Positions 10,972-21,720 of a stretch of DNA of 64,000 nucleotides are shown piece by piece. This DNA comes from Parelaphostrongylus tenuis. Lineage: Eukaryota; Nematoda; Chromadorea; Rhabditida; Metastrongylidae. How positions within the stretch are numbered: position 1 is the stretch's first letter; each line of letters begins with the position of its first letter. The notes under the pieces were generated by a model, which saw only the letters and a program-made list of their open reading frames with translations, made no database searches and was not told the origin of the DNA. The position numbers and the translations under genes were made by a program. The stretch lies in the NCBI GenBank assembly GCA_019055375.1, contig JAHQIW010004555.1, positions 310,001 through 374,000 of the forward strand. The letters are read 5' to 3'.

Positions 10972-11199
10972 TCATGCCAAGGGTAAATAAAGGCCAGATT
11001 TGTAAATATTACCTTCTAGTGTTCTTTTGAGAAATTGACAACACTGAAAATCTGGGAGGGGAGGAGAGTATTCCTGACAGTGATGCTGATCACAGGCACG
11101 TTCTACACCCGTGGGAACGACGAAGCCCATGGTCTCTGGGTGATTGCGGAATTCATACTTGACTTGTTTGGAGAAGTACACTTTATGCAGTGAAATCAT
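10972..11199 (-). CDS. uncertain exon-like ORF
   Basis: A 75-codon minus-strand frame with mixed composition, for example YFSKQVKYEFRNHPETMGF and ERACDQHHCQEY, and base content richer in G+C than its surroundings. A TTTTCAG site inside (near 11045) followed by 31 nt and GTAATA could be a short exon junction. No family recognised. The first part overlaps a plus-strand candidate exon at 11225 only by adjacency, so at most one of them is likely real. Confidence 0.25.
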   Translation of the reverse strand: MISLHKVYFSKQVKYEFRNHPETMGFVVPTGVERACDQHHCQEYSPPLPDFQCCQFLKRTLEGNIYKSGLYLPLA

Positions 11200-11224
11200 T
11201 CATGTCCGACTATCTGAGTTTCAG

Positions 11225-11500
11225 AGCAGAATTGAGTTGACATCATTCCACGGTATAGATAAGGAATACGGCATCTTCAAGCAGCAGCGGAACACACCAC
11301 GCAGAAAGAACGAAGACCTGCGTGTATACGAAGTGTATTCAAAAAGTGTTTGGATAGACGAAGTGAATCCAAAAAGTGTTTGGATCTACACGTTAGATGT
11401 GGATGACAGGTCGTGCAAAAATTTACATAGCCCCGCGTCACATTGCTTGTACTTGATTAGATCTGTCAATTCTTTCATCCGTGATTGTCTTTATGTTTAG
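11225..11500 (+). CDS. uncertain exon with internal 30-nt tandem duplication
   Basis: Follows GAGTTTCAG, a plausible acceptor, and stays open for 91 codons. The encoded peptide is rich in charged residues (GIDKEYGIFKQQRNTPRRKN) and contains a duplication of ten residues, EVYSKSVWID then EVNPKSVWIY, from a 30-nt direct repeat at 11330-11389. No family recognised. It could be a diverged gene fragment or chance. Confidence 0.3.
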   Translation, partial: SRIELTSFHGIDKEYGIFKQQRNTPRRKNEDLRVYEVYSKSVWIDEVNPKSVWIYTLDVDDRSCKNLHSPASHCLYLIRSVNSFIRDCLYV

Positions 11501-11554
11501 ATAACGGTCCGGTTCGGCTACTGTTAGGTGCTTTTTGACCTCTGTTATAGAATT

Positions 11555-11735
11555 TCTAGTGTTTTCAATACATTTTTCGCAATGTTATGATGTTTCACAT
11601 ATTCCTAAGGGAATTGAGTGATGAGCAAAAATTCGACCCCAAACGGAAGTCGAACCCGTGTTCATTCATACCGAGGACTTGTGCTACTACCACACCACCG
11701 ATATACATTCGCTTCACCACTCATTCTTAAATGAT
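11555..11735 (-). mobile_element. SINE family C (tRNA-derived), copy 1
   Basis: On the minus strand a tRNA-like unit has A-box-like TCGGTGGTGTGGTAG and a clear B box, GGGTTCGACTTCC, with 'gctcatcactcaatt' downstream. The flank 'ttcgcaatgttatgatgttt' is shared with the 29.0-29.4 kb copy. No mature-tRNA cloverleaf can be drawn, so it is a SINE rather than a tRNA gene. Confidence 0.65.
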
Positions 11736-12484
11736 GAAGAATTCTTCATTTTTCATTTTTTTATGAATGTTGTTAATTAGCTATTGCGTCGACTCTCACT
11801 GGGAAATTCTCAGAGATTTGTCTTAGGGCGTTTCCACGTCTTCAATCTCAAGCAGTTGTCATTATGAATTAGATAAATTTGGCACCGAATTCTCGAGATC
11901 GAAGCTACGGGAGCTTCGTTAGTCCTGTCGTGGTCGAACTATTGCTGTATATGTATTATTACAGAGAATCTCTAGTCGTTTTGCTACATTTCATTTGCTA
12001 CACGTGCTTATGTTCATTCTATCATCTCAATCTTCCGTTTGAAGATGCAAATAATCCTTGATTTACATGGATAGTTTGACTGTGGTCAATCTGTAGAGAA
12101 GTGCAGTGAAATGCATTTTTATGGCTTACTGTTCAAATAACTGCCTTTTTTCTCTTTTGGTTACCAACTTAGGATTTCACATCGTTATGTGCGATTGCTT
12201 AGGAAAAACACGACCCTGTCTCGGTCTTTTTAGCTGAATGCCAAATTGATGCTCTCTGTGTCAAGCCTAACCTAAGAGAGAGGGTTTTTTTGTCATTTCA
12301 TAATCAAAACGCCAAGCTAAATCTGTAAGGCGGGCTGTTATGCGACCAAGCAGACAGCTATTGTTTTCTCGAAGTCGAAGAGCGCATCGCCGTCAACCTC
12401 CATATACTCTTATGAATGATGACACGTGGATTTCGTTGTTGATCACTGAACTACTCATCATTTCTACTCAAAATCGCTTATTAA
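11736..12484. other. no gene recognised
   Basis: No exon or repeat identified in this AT-rich stretch. Confidence 0.4.
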
Positions 12485-12660
12485 GTCTTTACAGATTTCA
12501 TTTTATTTGACCGCCTTTAGCGCTGGTAAGATATCATAATATATCCAATGATAAAGAACGATGTGCAAAAACATTTCCGTCAGCTGGGATTCCAATCAGA
12601 TTTCACCGTATCCGGGGGTTGAACTGTTGCACAAACAGATAACGCGTTGTAGCGTAGAAA
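12485..12660 (-). mobile_element. SINE family B, copy (left half of head-to-head pair)
   Basis: Minus-strand orientation: the tail stem-loop 'accgcctttagcgct', 'aacgatgtgcaaaaacattt', then the tRNA-like part up to 'gcgttgtagcgtagaaag'. It abuts a plus-strand copy that starts within the shared 'agagtgatgtcaaaac' string. Confidence 0.7.
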
Positions 12661-12800
12661 GAGTGATGTCAAAACGGGCGTCCGTAGTGCAACGGTTTAG
12701 CATGCGCCCTCGGATAGGATGAAATCTGGGTTCGTATTTAGCTGACGGAAAGGTTTTTGCACATCACTCTTTATCATTGGGTATATCATAATATCTTTAC
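12661..12800 (+). mobile_element. SINE family B, copy (right half of head-to-head pair)
   Basis: Plus orientation: 'gtgatgtcaaaacgggcgtc', A-box-like CGTAGTGCAACGG, B-box-like CTGGGTTCGTATTTA, 'gctgacgg', and the body ending 'gcacatcactctttatcatt'. The inverted partner lies immediately upstream. Confidence 0.7.
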
Positions 12801-13059
12801 AGATTGTTAGAGAAATGAACTATGTAGAACATGTCAGCCGAAACCTTGGATCACTCAATATTGCCTTTTTATTATACATCCCTTCTAAGAAGTTTATAAA
12901 GTACACTAATTAATGTAGTCGGGATATTGATATTTTCAAAGCGCAAATAATTGAAAGAAGTTTCGAGACATTCCCACAACTTTCTTCATCAACTTTTCAT
13001 TAATGAATGTGAATAATTCGCTGTCCTCTCATTACTTCTAATTTTATTCAACACTTCTT

Positions 13060-13460
13060 GATATATCTTCCAGGAAATTGCATCTCTTTCACATTTTTTC
13101 CCAGAAATTTTATATTACTGTAAGAGGTTGATGAAAAGCATTAGCGGTTCATATTGAGCTGAAACCGCAGTTACTTTTGTGATTTCCTTCAAATGGCGAG
13201 TATGCTAGTGATCGACGTTGAGTTCTTCTGTATCACCTCGGGTAGTTTTAAGCGGATTAGCTTCGATGATTGCTTCACTGCCTTTCCCACGATTTCTGAT
13301 GAGGCTGGTGCGAAAGTCTATGCTGTCTAGCATTGTTGAAATGCGTCGCCTTTACGAATTTTTTTGAACCACCACCGCATTTCACATTCGTTAGCAGTTC
13401 TTCGTCTGAATATATTGCTATTGTTACGAGTTGTTTGCTGTTTTACGACCCAATTTGAAC
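13060..13460 (-). pseudogene. mariner transposase, N-terminal (DNA-binding) part
   Basis: The minus strand encodes, in pieces broken by frameshifts, FKLGRKTA, then ECEMRWWFKKIRKGDAF, matching the helix-turn-helix region of mariner transposases. These are followed by EAIIEANPLKTTRGDTEEL with NVDH (the second HTH), then a stop and HTRHLKEITKV. The order and spacing fit the first 110 or so residues of an irritans/Hsmar-like transposase. No catalytic part is seen, so it is a truncated, dead copy. Confidence 0.8.
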
Positions 13461-13719
13461 TTAGGGTGTAAACGCAGTTACTTTTGCGCCAATCAATACT
13501 CTTTCCATAGTTTAAAATTAATGTAAAGTAGATAGCAAGTATTACATCATTAGCAACAAGACATGAAATGGGAAATGCGCTTTAAGATGATGTATAGCAT
13601 AACCACAACTATACAAGAACATATTCCAATATCGAGCGGCGCAATTCAAGAATGTACAGATCGCAAGTACTTTTCCATCGACCTAATATCGATCACTAGT
13701 GTTTCGTTATCCTTACCTA

Positions 13720-14350
13720 TTTCCAGTTCTTAGAAACGACGCGTTTTCTGCTTAGGCTTAACGTTTTCGTAATCGTTCGATAGCTAAAATTTAGACAATC
13801 TAAATGTTCTACTCTATTTCTGAATAAACTCTGTAGTGTGCTGCAGAAGCTCTGAAGCGCTCGGCGTTGATCAATCCCTGAGAGATGCGCCATGCATTTG
13901 TTTTCAATTTTCAACTTCGTTTGAGGTGATTGAATGCATATCTGGCCATTACAATGATCGCGGTGGCTTGCCGCTGAACCGAGTCGGTGCTGCTTATCCT
14001 CTCAGTAAAGTCTGAGTGTGTTGTAGCATGAAGAAATGAAATAATGTTTTATACTCAGTACCCTTTTCGCTGGGTAGAGATTTTTTCTAGATTATGCTAT
14101 AAAGAGCTTTTAGAGTTAGTCATTAGATGGCCTGAATCTCGACAGTTTCGACAGTGTACTTGATTAATGAAAGGGTCTGCTTTGTAGCAGTCAAAAGAGG
14201 ATAGATTATTCACTTAACGCACATTTCTTGTCGGCCAGAGTGTGCGGGTGGTAGCCGATCGATCGCGCGGTTGATTGGCTGCAACGCTATTCACATGTAG
14301 GCGCTAATTTTGTTATAGAATTCAGAGGCTTCTCTCCGTTTTCGAGGAAA
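13720..14350 (+). repeat. dispersed repeat R, copy
   Basis: Contains 'tgaggtgattgaatgcat' then 'atctggcc' and 'tcgcggtggc', shared with 17.49 kb and more weakly with 51.77 kb. Farther on, 'ccgatcgatcgcgcggttga' and 'ttcacatgtaggcgctaatt' match blocks at about 18.3 and 61.1 kb. A minus-strand 65-codon frame at the left edge lies inside the repeat and is not trusted. Confidence 0.5.
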
Positions 14351-15149
14351 TATTCTAGATAAAACATTGACGCTGATGCTCCAAGATTTGTTCTACACGT
14401 TCACGTGGTCTTCGTTTATAGCCTTAGGCTTAGACTCAGTATCAGTTTAATTGGTGGTATAAAATAAAAATGAAATCAGAAGCCTGTAAAACGACAAAAC
14501 TAGATCTCCTCTTCAATTATAATACAAGAAGTTTGAGAATCTGTTGGAAATGAAAGAAAAACTCTCAAATAAATTACAGATGTACGCGCGAAAACGTGTC
14601 GAGTGTGAGACATGATTTTATCCATACTGCTGCAGCACACTAAAAAGGCTTTTTCAGAAATTGAATACAGGATTAACGTTTTTGATATTCATTGTTTGGG
14701 ATGTGCTTTCTTCTGCTGTAAGTATAGTATCCAAATTCCAACCAATTTCATGAAGTGAAAAGACCAAAAGAAAACAGCCAAACTGGCACATTTTCATTTG
14801 CTGGGGTCCGCGCAATTCGGGAAGACGGACCATCCAAGTATTCAATCAAATGAGTTAGATTTTTTTTAGTCCTCTTCAGTTAATAAGAAAAGAAATTAAT
14901 ATTCGGCATTGATCTCTGATAAATGATCCGTGTGTTCAGTTCTATAGGTATTATCAAAGAAGTTACCAAATGCATGTTTAGCTTGCCCAGCAGCTTTAAA
15001 ACATTTCTAATCCATTTTTCAACAATGAACATGATATTAGCCTATGTCAATTTGCTCCACTTCAAAGCATTGCTGTAAGCTAAAGATCAAATCAAGTACA
15101 CGCGCCTTTCCTCGCTTTCCTCTTTGAGCAGAGAAATTTCAGTGGGCTT
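14351..15149. other. no gene recognised
   Basis: AT-rich. It probably grades into the tandem repeat that follows. No supported exon. Confidence 0.35.
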
Positions 15150-15830
15150 TCAGTTATCATTCGATAACTAAAAGAGTAGCGGCTCTAATATTATGTTTGA
15201 TTTTTAGAATCGATTTTCTAGTGAGGTGCAGCAACGAGAAGAATTTCACATTTTTTATTCAGAGTGTAAAGCGTATTATGAACTCCTGTTTGATTGGTTT
15301 TATCACTAAGCAAACTTTTTTCACTAAAGTTTTAGGAGTATTTCGATAGCTAGAGATAAGGCAATTTTAACTGTAAACTTGGCTTGAACAAAGCTTTTTA
15401 TTGCGCTGTAGCAACGACGAGGGTACATTACGTTTCACGTTTCCTTCTTGAGATCAATTGTACCAAAAGTGTCAGTTTGGCTTTTCATGATTTTCTCAAC
15501 GGATACAGGTTCTCACGAACATTTACAGCAATCAATCAATAGTTGAAAAATTTGCGATTCAATTACTAAGCTTGTCTGCTGAAAGGGCATTTTGGTACGC
15601 TGTAGCGACGAAGAGGAAATTACGATTTGCCTGCAGAGTGTGTAGTGTGTTTTGCAATCGTGTTTGCTTGGCTTTTCGCCATACAGATTGTTTTCATGAG
15701 AGATTCATAAACCCTTCTGTAGCTTGATAGATAGAGTTCTAATACCAGATTTATTTTCTATATGGATCTTTTTGATGCTCTGTAGCATCGACGAAATTGC
15801 GTTCTATTTCTGATGCTCATTTAACGTATT
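15150..15830 (+). repeat. degenerate tandem repeat, period about 180-195 bp
   Basis: A box resembling GCTGTAGCAACGACGA recurs with the 'gca(a/t)cga' or 'gcgacga' core at 15231, 15411, 15605 and 15785, spaced 180, 194 and 180 bp apart. Between the boxes, related strings such as 'tttggcttttc' and 'cgataact/cgatagct' recur in the same relative order. Related single boxes occur at about 18.05, 37.43, 42.1 and 60.73 kb. Confidence 0.6.
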
Positions 15831-17075
15831 TTTAGCGATGCTAGTGTTCGTGTTTGGCACTACATAGACATTTAATGATAGTCAGGTAACTTCTCGAAAT
15901 AAAATTTGAATTTCAAGTATTAGTTCGAATTTAGAAGAGTCTTCATAGAGCGGTGAAATAGCTAAGAAAGGTTACGTTTTGCGCTCATAGTAGTTAGCAA
16001 TGGTTTAAAATTCAAGACGTGTTTATTTGCTTCGTAAAATCAAAATGAAGAGCCAATATCTAAAGGACGATGTAACAAAGTCTTTCTGCAATTGCGTCAA
16101 GCTTCGAAATTCTTCCGAAACGGAGAAAATTTCCAAACAAATAACGAAAATCGAGCCTTTTGGAGCGGCAATTGAAATCCCTGCACGCAGCGCCATCAGA
16201 GGGAGCGCGATTTTTGTTGTTTATTGAGAAATCGTTCTTCTGTCGCGAAAAATGTTCAGATTTATTTTGATGTTCTGATACAACACAAGTGTCTCTACAT
16301 GCTCATTTGCTTTTGATGCATATCTATCCCCTATGTGCCAAGGGAACTCAGAGGATGAAACGTAACCCTTTTTGCTCTTACGACACTCTATGGAAAAAAG
16401 TTTTACAACGAAATACTAGATCTAAAATCGTCGTGATTTATGTTATAAAACGGCAGCTGAACGATGACTGGAATGCTGTCTCCATAGCCTGAAAGAGTGA
16501 ACAAAGTAAACCGAGATTGAAACATAATTTTGTTTTTGCTATTGCAGCGCTGTGAAAAATTTTTTTCAAATGCACGTAAGGTATCGTTATCACCAAAATA
16601 AATTATCCTACTGAAAATCTAGAGAAAAAGCTTTCTCTACCAAAAAAGGCTCGATCCCAAAAAGATTCTCACTTTTCGTTGTCAGTGACCTGGCATCGCA
16701 TCTACTGTGCAACATCATTTTTGACGAACTAATCGTTTTTATTCTAAATTCGGCCACTGTGATAACATTTGAGTATTGTGCATTAAAATATATCAGAACC
16801 TGCAGATTTGCACTTAACTTCTTTGAGAAAACTTATTTAGTTGGCAGGATGACAGCATAAGCATAACTGCGTTATGAGAGAGAGCTTTTTAGTCGCACAT
16901 AAGAGTTCTTTTTGCACCAAGAGCATACGAGATGTTGGAAAGATACCCTAGAATTATTTCCGGAGTAGTGACAAACTTCTAATCAAAGAACAAAAATAGC
17001 GCGTCGGCCGCGAATCGCACTGCACACGGCGATTTCTACTGTGGTCCCGAAAGCGATAAGTCACCACCATGGGCG
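15831..17075. other. no gene recognised, diverged repeat R matter
   Basis: Contains blocks like 'attgcagcgctgtgaaaaat' (16545) related to the tandem-repeat box. Short frames at 16027-16227 and 16289-16492 have no splice support. Confidence 0.35.
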
Positions 17076-17276
17076 ATGTTCGTGAGGCATAGGTATGAAA
17101 GAGAATGTGCTGAGTTCAGCTTAGCTTGTGAAGACGAGCTATCTGCAAGTCCAACACCCACAAACAGGAAACATTTTCTCAATATAACAAGTTCTGTTCC
17201 AGTTGATTCTGATCAATTTGACTGCAAAAACTACTATTTGCTAAGAAATTCTGCTACAGAAACTCTTTTCGAGTGA
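17076..17276 (+). CDS. uncertain exon-like ORF
   Basis: A 66-codon frame including EFSLACEDELSASPTPTNRK and VPVDSDQFDCKNYYLL has protein-like composition and a possible acceptor (GAGTTCAG) at about 17122. It lies between repeat R blocks. No family recognised. Confidence 0.2.
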   Translation: MFVRHRYERECAEFSLACEDELSASPTPTNRKHFLNITSSVPVDSDQFDCKNYYLLRNSATETLFE

Positions 17277-17459
17277 AGAAGTTAGTGGTGGCAAGGTCTT
17301 CGATAAGATTCTTGACAACACCGTGTAAGATCAGAGGACATGAATAGTATCTCATCTTTGTGAAATATGGTGAAGATGGGAAGCTCACGCTTCTGTTCTG
17401 CAATTAGCCGTCCGGCTATCTGGCTTGACAACTTTATTGAATAAAAAAAGATTCCTAGG

Positions 17460-18665
17460 GGATACGGCATGCATTCGCCTTTGATTTTTAACCTCGCCTG
17501 AGGTGACTGAGTGCATATCTGGCCTTTATAAATATTCGCGGTGGCCTATCGATGTATCAAATCAGTGCTGCTTGTCCTCTTAGGCAAGTATGGTACCACT
17601 CTACGTACCGCGGAGGGATGGAAGGATTGGTGGGCCCTGGGGGCGGGATTGCCGTCGACATCATGTGCGACGCAGAGCACCTCTGAGCACTGCACCACTC
17701 GCGGTCACTTGAAATAGGAATGATTATCAACTACTTAACAATGCCTTCTTGTTCCAAGGGATCGCGTGGAGCTCATACAAAAGTGCCACAGAGCCGACGC
17801 TCTCTGAATTTTCACTGTAGTCTCCAAATAAATCGTTGTCGGACTCTCTTCTGATAGATTCAATGAGGAATCACCTCAAAGCGACTTAGTTTCTCTATAC
17901 TATGATTGCTTATAGGATCTTCTATGTTATCCAGGCAAATGACGAAGCGACACATTTCGCTGAACAAGAACCTAGTAGTCATTCGAATGCCTAAGTCTCT
18001 GACTAGTGCACTACTTGCTCCTCTTCTGAAAAGCCTTTTGTCGCGCTGTAGCAGAAAGCAAACATGTGTTTTACACACGCATGTTTCTCGCACAACAGAA
18101 CTGCTCCCTGGAGCTGTGATAGCCATTCGATATCGTAATTTTCCACAATCATAGGCTGTGCTTGTTTCTGAAAAAAAAAAACCGTTTCTCTGCAGTGTAA
18201 CAGGGGAAATAAGGGTGAGTCTCACATACGCGAGCATTTTTTTTTCGGCTAGTGTGTGAGCTGTTCGTAGACAGGTGGGAGAGAGGGGATGGATGCTGGC
18301 CGTGAATTCCATACGGTGATCGATCGATCTGTCGCACTGACGCACTACACATGTGAAGTGTAATTTCTGTTATTTAATTCAAGATTTTCTTTTCCGCTTG
18401 GAAAGAAACTCTATGAAACGTAGGACTGTGATAGCACAAAAATTTCTCTACACTATCATATGCTTTTCATGCCTTTAGAGAAGTAATAGTAAAAGCGCTC
18501 GGCCGATATTAAACATAATTTTGTTTTGAACGCTACAGCTTTATAAGGGTCTTTTCAAAAAAGGAGCTAGTACCGCAGTAACCAGAAATTCAAACTTTTG
18601 AATGGTTATTGACACTTATGAAAAATTTTTGTCCAGCAAAGGAGGTTGTATCTTCATTCGTCTCC
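17460..18665 (+). repeat. dispersed repeat R, longest copy
   Basis: Matches in order the copy at about 41.95-42.99 kb: 'ctgaaaagccttttgtcgcg', the 'tgcagtgtaacagggg' / 'atgcagcaggg' pair, 'acgcgagca', 'gatcgatcgatctgtcgc', and 'ttataagggtcttttca' followed by 'aaaaatttttgtccagcaaa'. The longest ORF of the window (161 codons, minus, 17860-18345) sits inside, but it is not preserved in the other copies and is rejected as a gene. Confidence 0.55.
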
Positions 18666-19294
18666 GGATAACACAAAAGATTCACATTGTTAGTTGACAT
18701 TCAAACGACTTTTACAAACGGAAATCTTAAGCCACTTATCAGCCTGGATTACTGCGAAGAATGAGTGAATCCCCGGACTGTCATCGAAAGTCGACACCTG
18801 AAACGCTATGCCACACCACGACGCGAGAAATCATTGAGCGAACAACTACAGCAAACGTGACAAATTTGAATTTGCCATTAGTACAGCTAACAAGAAACCT
18901 GCGCTCTAGTATTCTTTTAGCTTATTAATAGTCAAATAACTACAATTTTTAGTCAAATACATTTTTGGTCAAATAACAGCCACTTTTATACCTATTCATA
19001 CTCTCAGTCAAGCATGGAAATCTCGTTCTTCAGTTTCTGACGTAATGTATGACGAAAAACTATAGCTATTACCTGTTGTTACCTGCATTGTCGTCAACCG
19101 TCGAACTGCAAAGGGAATTGAAGTGTAAGATTCTATACATCTGTGTTAGCCATAAGTATTGCTCAGTGAATTGCACTGGTTAAAGGAACACGAAAAATAT
19201 TGAAACCATGATAGTAGACCACTCACTTGCACCGCTTTTGGGTCTAAAAGCACTACGTCTTTAGTTACTAGGGCTTCCCATGGTACAAGTTTAC
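18666..19294. other. no gene recognised
   Basis: Repeated 'gtcaaataac' motifs near 18930-18980. No exon or known element. Confidence 0.35.
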
Positions 19295-19440
19295 TCTTAT
19301 CGGACCCCTTATCATCTGCATCACCTGTCGTCCCGTTGATCGTCGAGTGACTCGAACGAGCATCAGCAACACTTCCATTTTTCCCTATCGCGTGCAAGAG
19401 TAGCCCTGTGGGTCCACCTTGCTCGAGGGATTCTCTTATC
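19295..19440 (-). pseudogene. RTE-type LINE, extreme 3' fragment
   Basis: The minus strand encodes ARWTHRATLARDREKWKCC, the C-terminus typical of nematode RTE reverse transcriptases, followed by the 3' tail with 'aggtgatgcagatgataagg'. It aligns with the 3' ends at 2.41 and 32.33 kb. Strongly 5' truncated, as usual for target-primed insertion. Confidence 0.75.
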
Positions 19441-20369
19441 GGACCTTGTACTTATACGACTGAAAAAATGCCTTTTTGCTTTGCATAAAACATCCCCTGG
19501 ATGGATTTCTGGATGTGGTATCCAGTTTGTCACATAGAAACTCTCAGCCAATTCACCTCTGGAGAATATCAAATAAAAGACCGTTTAAATATTCACATCT
19601 CTACCAGAAAGACGGAGAGTTTGAGATCAGACCTTGGTGCACATATGGGACAGAGGTTGATATCTGTCACGAATCACTCGAATCATTGTTTACGTTGCGA
19701 AGGAGTTATGTCTTTCTAATCTGTATAGACCTACTGAAATTGACTTATAAATATAAAGGGGGGATTGGCGGAAGAAGTGATTTCTAAAAAGACTGAAAAC
19801 GAGTATGCAATCAAATAGCCATAATAAGATAGGACGGAAGCAGTTATTTTTTTCTTACTTTCATCATCATTGACAAGTATTACCCAAGTAAGATAATGCG
19901 TATGTTTCGTTCAAATTAGTAGTTGAAAAAAGTCTTTTATGAAAAGACAAAAACGTAATAGTCGTTTTTTTCTCGACAGGTAGCATGTCACACTTGATGA
20001 TGTTGTTTCCTTTAGCTTCTACCAAATTCCACGTGCGGCAATTGAGTCTGAATCATTTTTTACGATTTCAAATTCCATGTGGAATAACTCTCAATTCTGT
20101 CTGATTTTGATCAGAGAACAACCTTTTAATAAGCAAGCAGTCTCATTCAAATTACTTCTTCTGGAGGCAAAAAAACCAAGGAAGCCTAATTATCGTAATG
20201 CAAAGCGGAAAGGACATTGGGTAGGGATACCTGCTATTAGTACACAGGAGGTTGCTGGTTCACTTCTCTACCAGACAAAGCAAACTTATCACCCAAGTCC
20301 TTTAGTTTGTGGGTGATGCAGTTTTACCAGATTGTAATCTCAAAGCTCTCTTTGATACATAGTTCTGAT
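19441..20369. other. no gene recognised
   Basis: No supported exon. A 'ggttgctggttcacttc' string near 20250 is B-box-like, and the block 20210-20480 could be another tRNA-derived repeat seen only once here. Confidence 0.35.
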
Positions 20370-20478
20370 TAGTGCGTGTAAGATGCCGTACTACGGCTTT
20401 CCTGAGAATCCAGAGCAAATCTACTTCATCAGAATCAATGACATCAGTGAAGAAGACAATTCTCGAACAGCAGTCTAA
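20370..20478 (+). CDS. uncertain terminal exon
   Basis: The frame from ATG at 20383 gives MPYYGFPENPEQIYFIRIND then ISEEDNSRTAV and a TAA stop. It is protein-like, but no canonical acceptor precedes it. The opposite strand is also open for about 58 codons, so a non-coding repeat cannot be excluded. Confidence 0.2.
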
Positions 20479-21119
20479 CTTATACCTAATTCTAAAAATA
20501 TTTGTGAAATGAAAAAGTACTCTAGTACATGCGACATGTGATGTTGGATCATGTAAATTAGTTATAACGAAGAATTAATAAAAGAGCTGTTGCGCTGGAT
20601 TCAAAGTAGGAATATTGTACTCACCGCTAGATTGCACGATGGAGACAATTCTCATGCACTTGCACTATGTTCTAAAAATGAGTACTTTCACGTTCATCAA
20701 ATTATAGTAATTATATCCCCACAAATTCTATTTTTTTTTGGTTTGCCAGTTTCGGTGGCTATATTAGGCACAAGTTGACCATTCAATTGAAACAATGTTT
20801 CTATCAAATTACTAAAAAGGTTTTTCGGGGATCAGTATTTCGCCATAGTGCGAACAAATTGGACAGTTCCAGAGCGCATACGCTATTTGAGTAGCTCCTA
20901 GTATATTCTTCCAATCGACTTTTTTTGAGCCTTGCTATTAACATTCACTATAGTGTGTAGAAATGCTTAGAACGTTTTCGAGTCGATATATCGATTGTTT
21001 GCGAGTATAATATGTAGATTGTAGGCTTCCATATTTTCTGGTCTGCTTCCGTACAAGTGAGTTGCACAGATGACGCTGTAGTGGAAAACTGTCTTTTATA
21101 TTAGATTGTTTTTGAAACC
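20479..21119. other. no gene recognised
   Basis: AT-rich, no supported feature. Confidence 0.35.
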
Positions 21120-21720
21120 TCGTTAAAATTTTATCCATCCTGACAGCAAATTTTGAGCCTTTCGTGAGTCCGTAATGGCAATTTATACAATGCAGTACAC
21201 GTGTTTCGGCCTTGTAGCCTTGTCAGCTACGCAGCACCTTTTGTTTGAGCCAATCCCTTCTGGGGGAAAATCACCTTACATAAAAGAGTCGTCGACGAAC
21301 ATGTTCCACCGCGTGTGAAGTGAAATTTCTCTTTACCCACGTATGACATATTACTGCATGTCCAGTGACATGATCGCTGGACATTGCAGTGATTAATATT
21401 CGATCGCTCAAGGCTGATATTTTTGATAATTAGTGCCTTTATATTCGACCGTTTTTAAATCCCGCTCAAAATTTATACATTTAGACAGCATATATTAAAT
21501 ACTCTCCGTTACTTGCAAGGCCGCTTGTCATCTTCACAGTGGCGTCAACCTAGCATCCCATGCCTCACGGCTCAAGGATTTGATGCCAAACTTGTTTGGC
21601 TAGAGTTCCGTCCGATGTACAAGGCTGACGATCACCTGTAGAGAAGATCTGACAAGTCTTAGTGCGATTATTACAGGAATCCAGATAGAACCTTCTCAAC
21701 CAGCGCTGAGCGACATTCAT
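21120..21720. mobile_element. hammerhead-bearing foldback family, copy 3 with eroded second unit
   Basis: The first unit starts 'gagcctttcgtgagtcc', has the hammerhead at 21177-21238 and the inner string 'ggacattgcagtgattaa'. At about 21450 a second tip-like stretch ('cccgctcaaaatttatacat') starts an eroded unit whose 'catgcctcacggctcaagg' corresponds to the usual 'ggttcagcc' region. Direct, not inverted, order. Confidence 0.5.
21177..21238 (-). ncRNA. hammerhead ribozyme-like motif (type I)
   Basis: Minus strand: CTGACAA (canonical CTGANGA with G8 changed), stem II GGC/GCC, GAAA, CACGTG-TA (2-bp stem III, UA cleavage site). Stem I proximal GCGTAG/CTGCAT pairs about 5 of 6 with wobble. The G8 change would be expected to abolish activity. 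Confidence 0.55.

Noticed and set aside
17860..18345. Longest ORF of the window (161 codons, minus strand)
   Set aside because: Lies inside repeat R and the frame is not preserved in the other R copies; composition is arginine/histidine/cysteine rich as in shadow frames.
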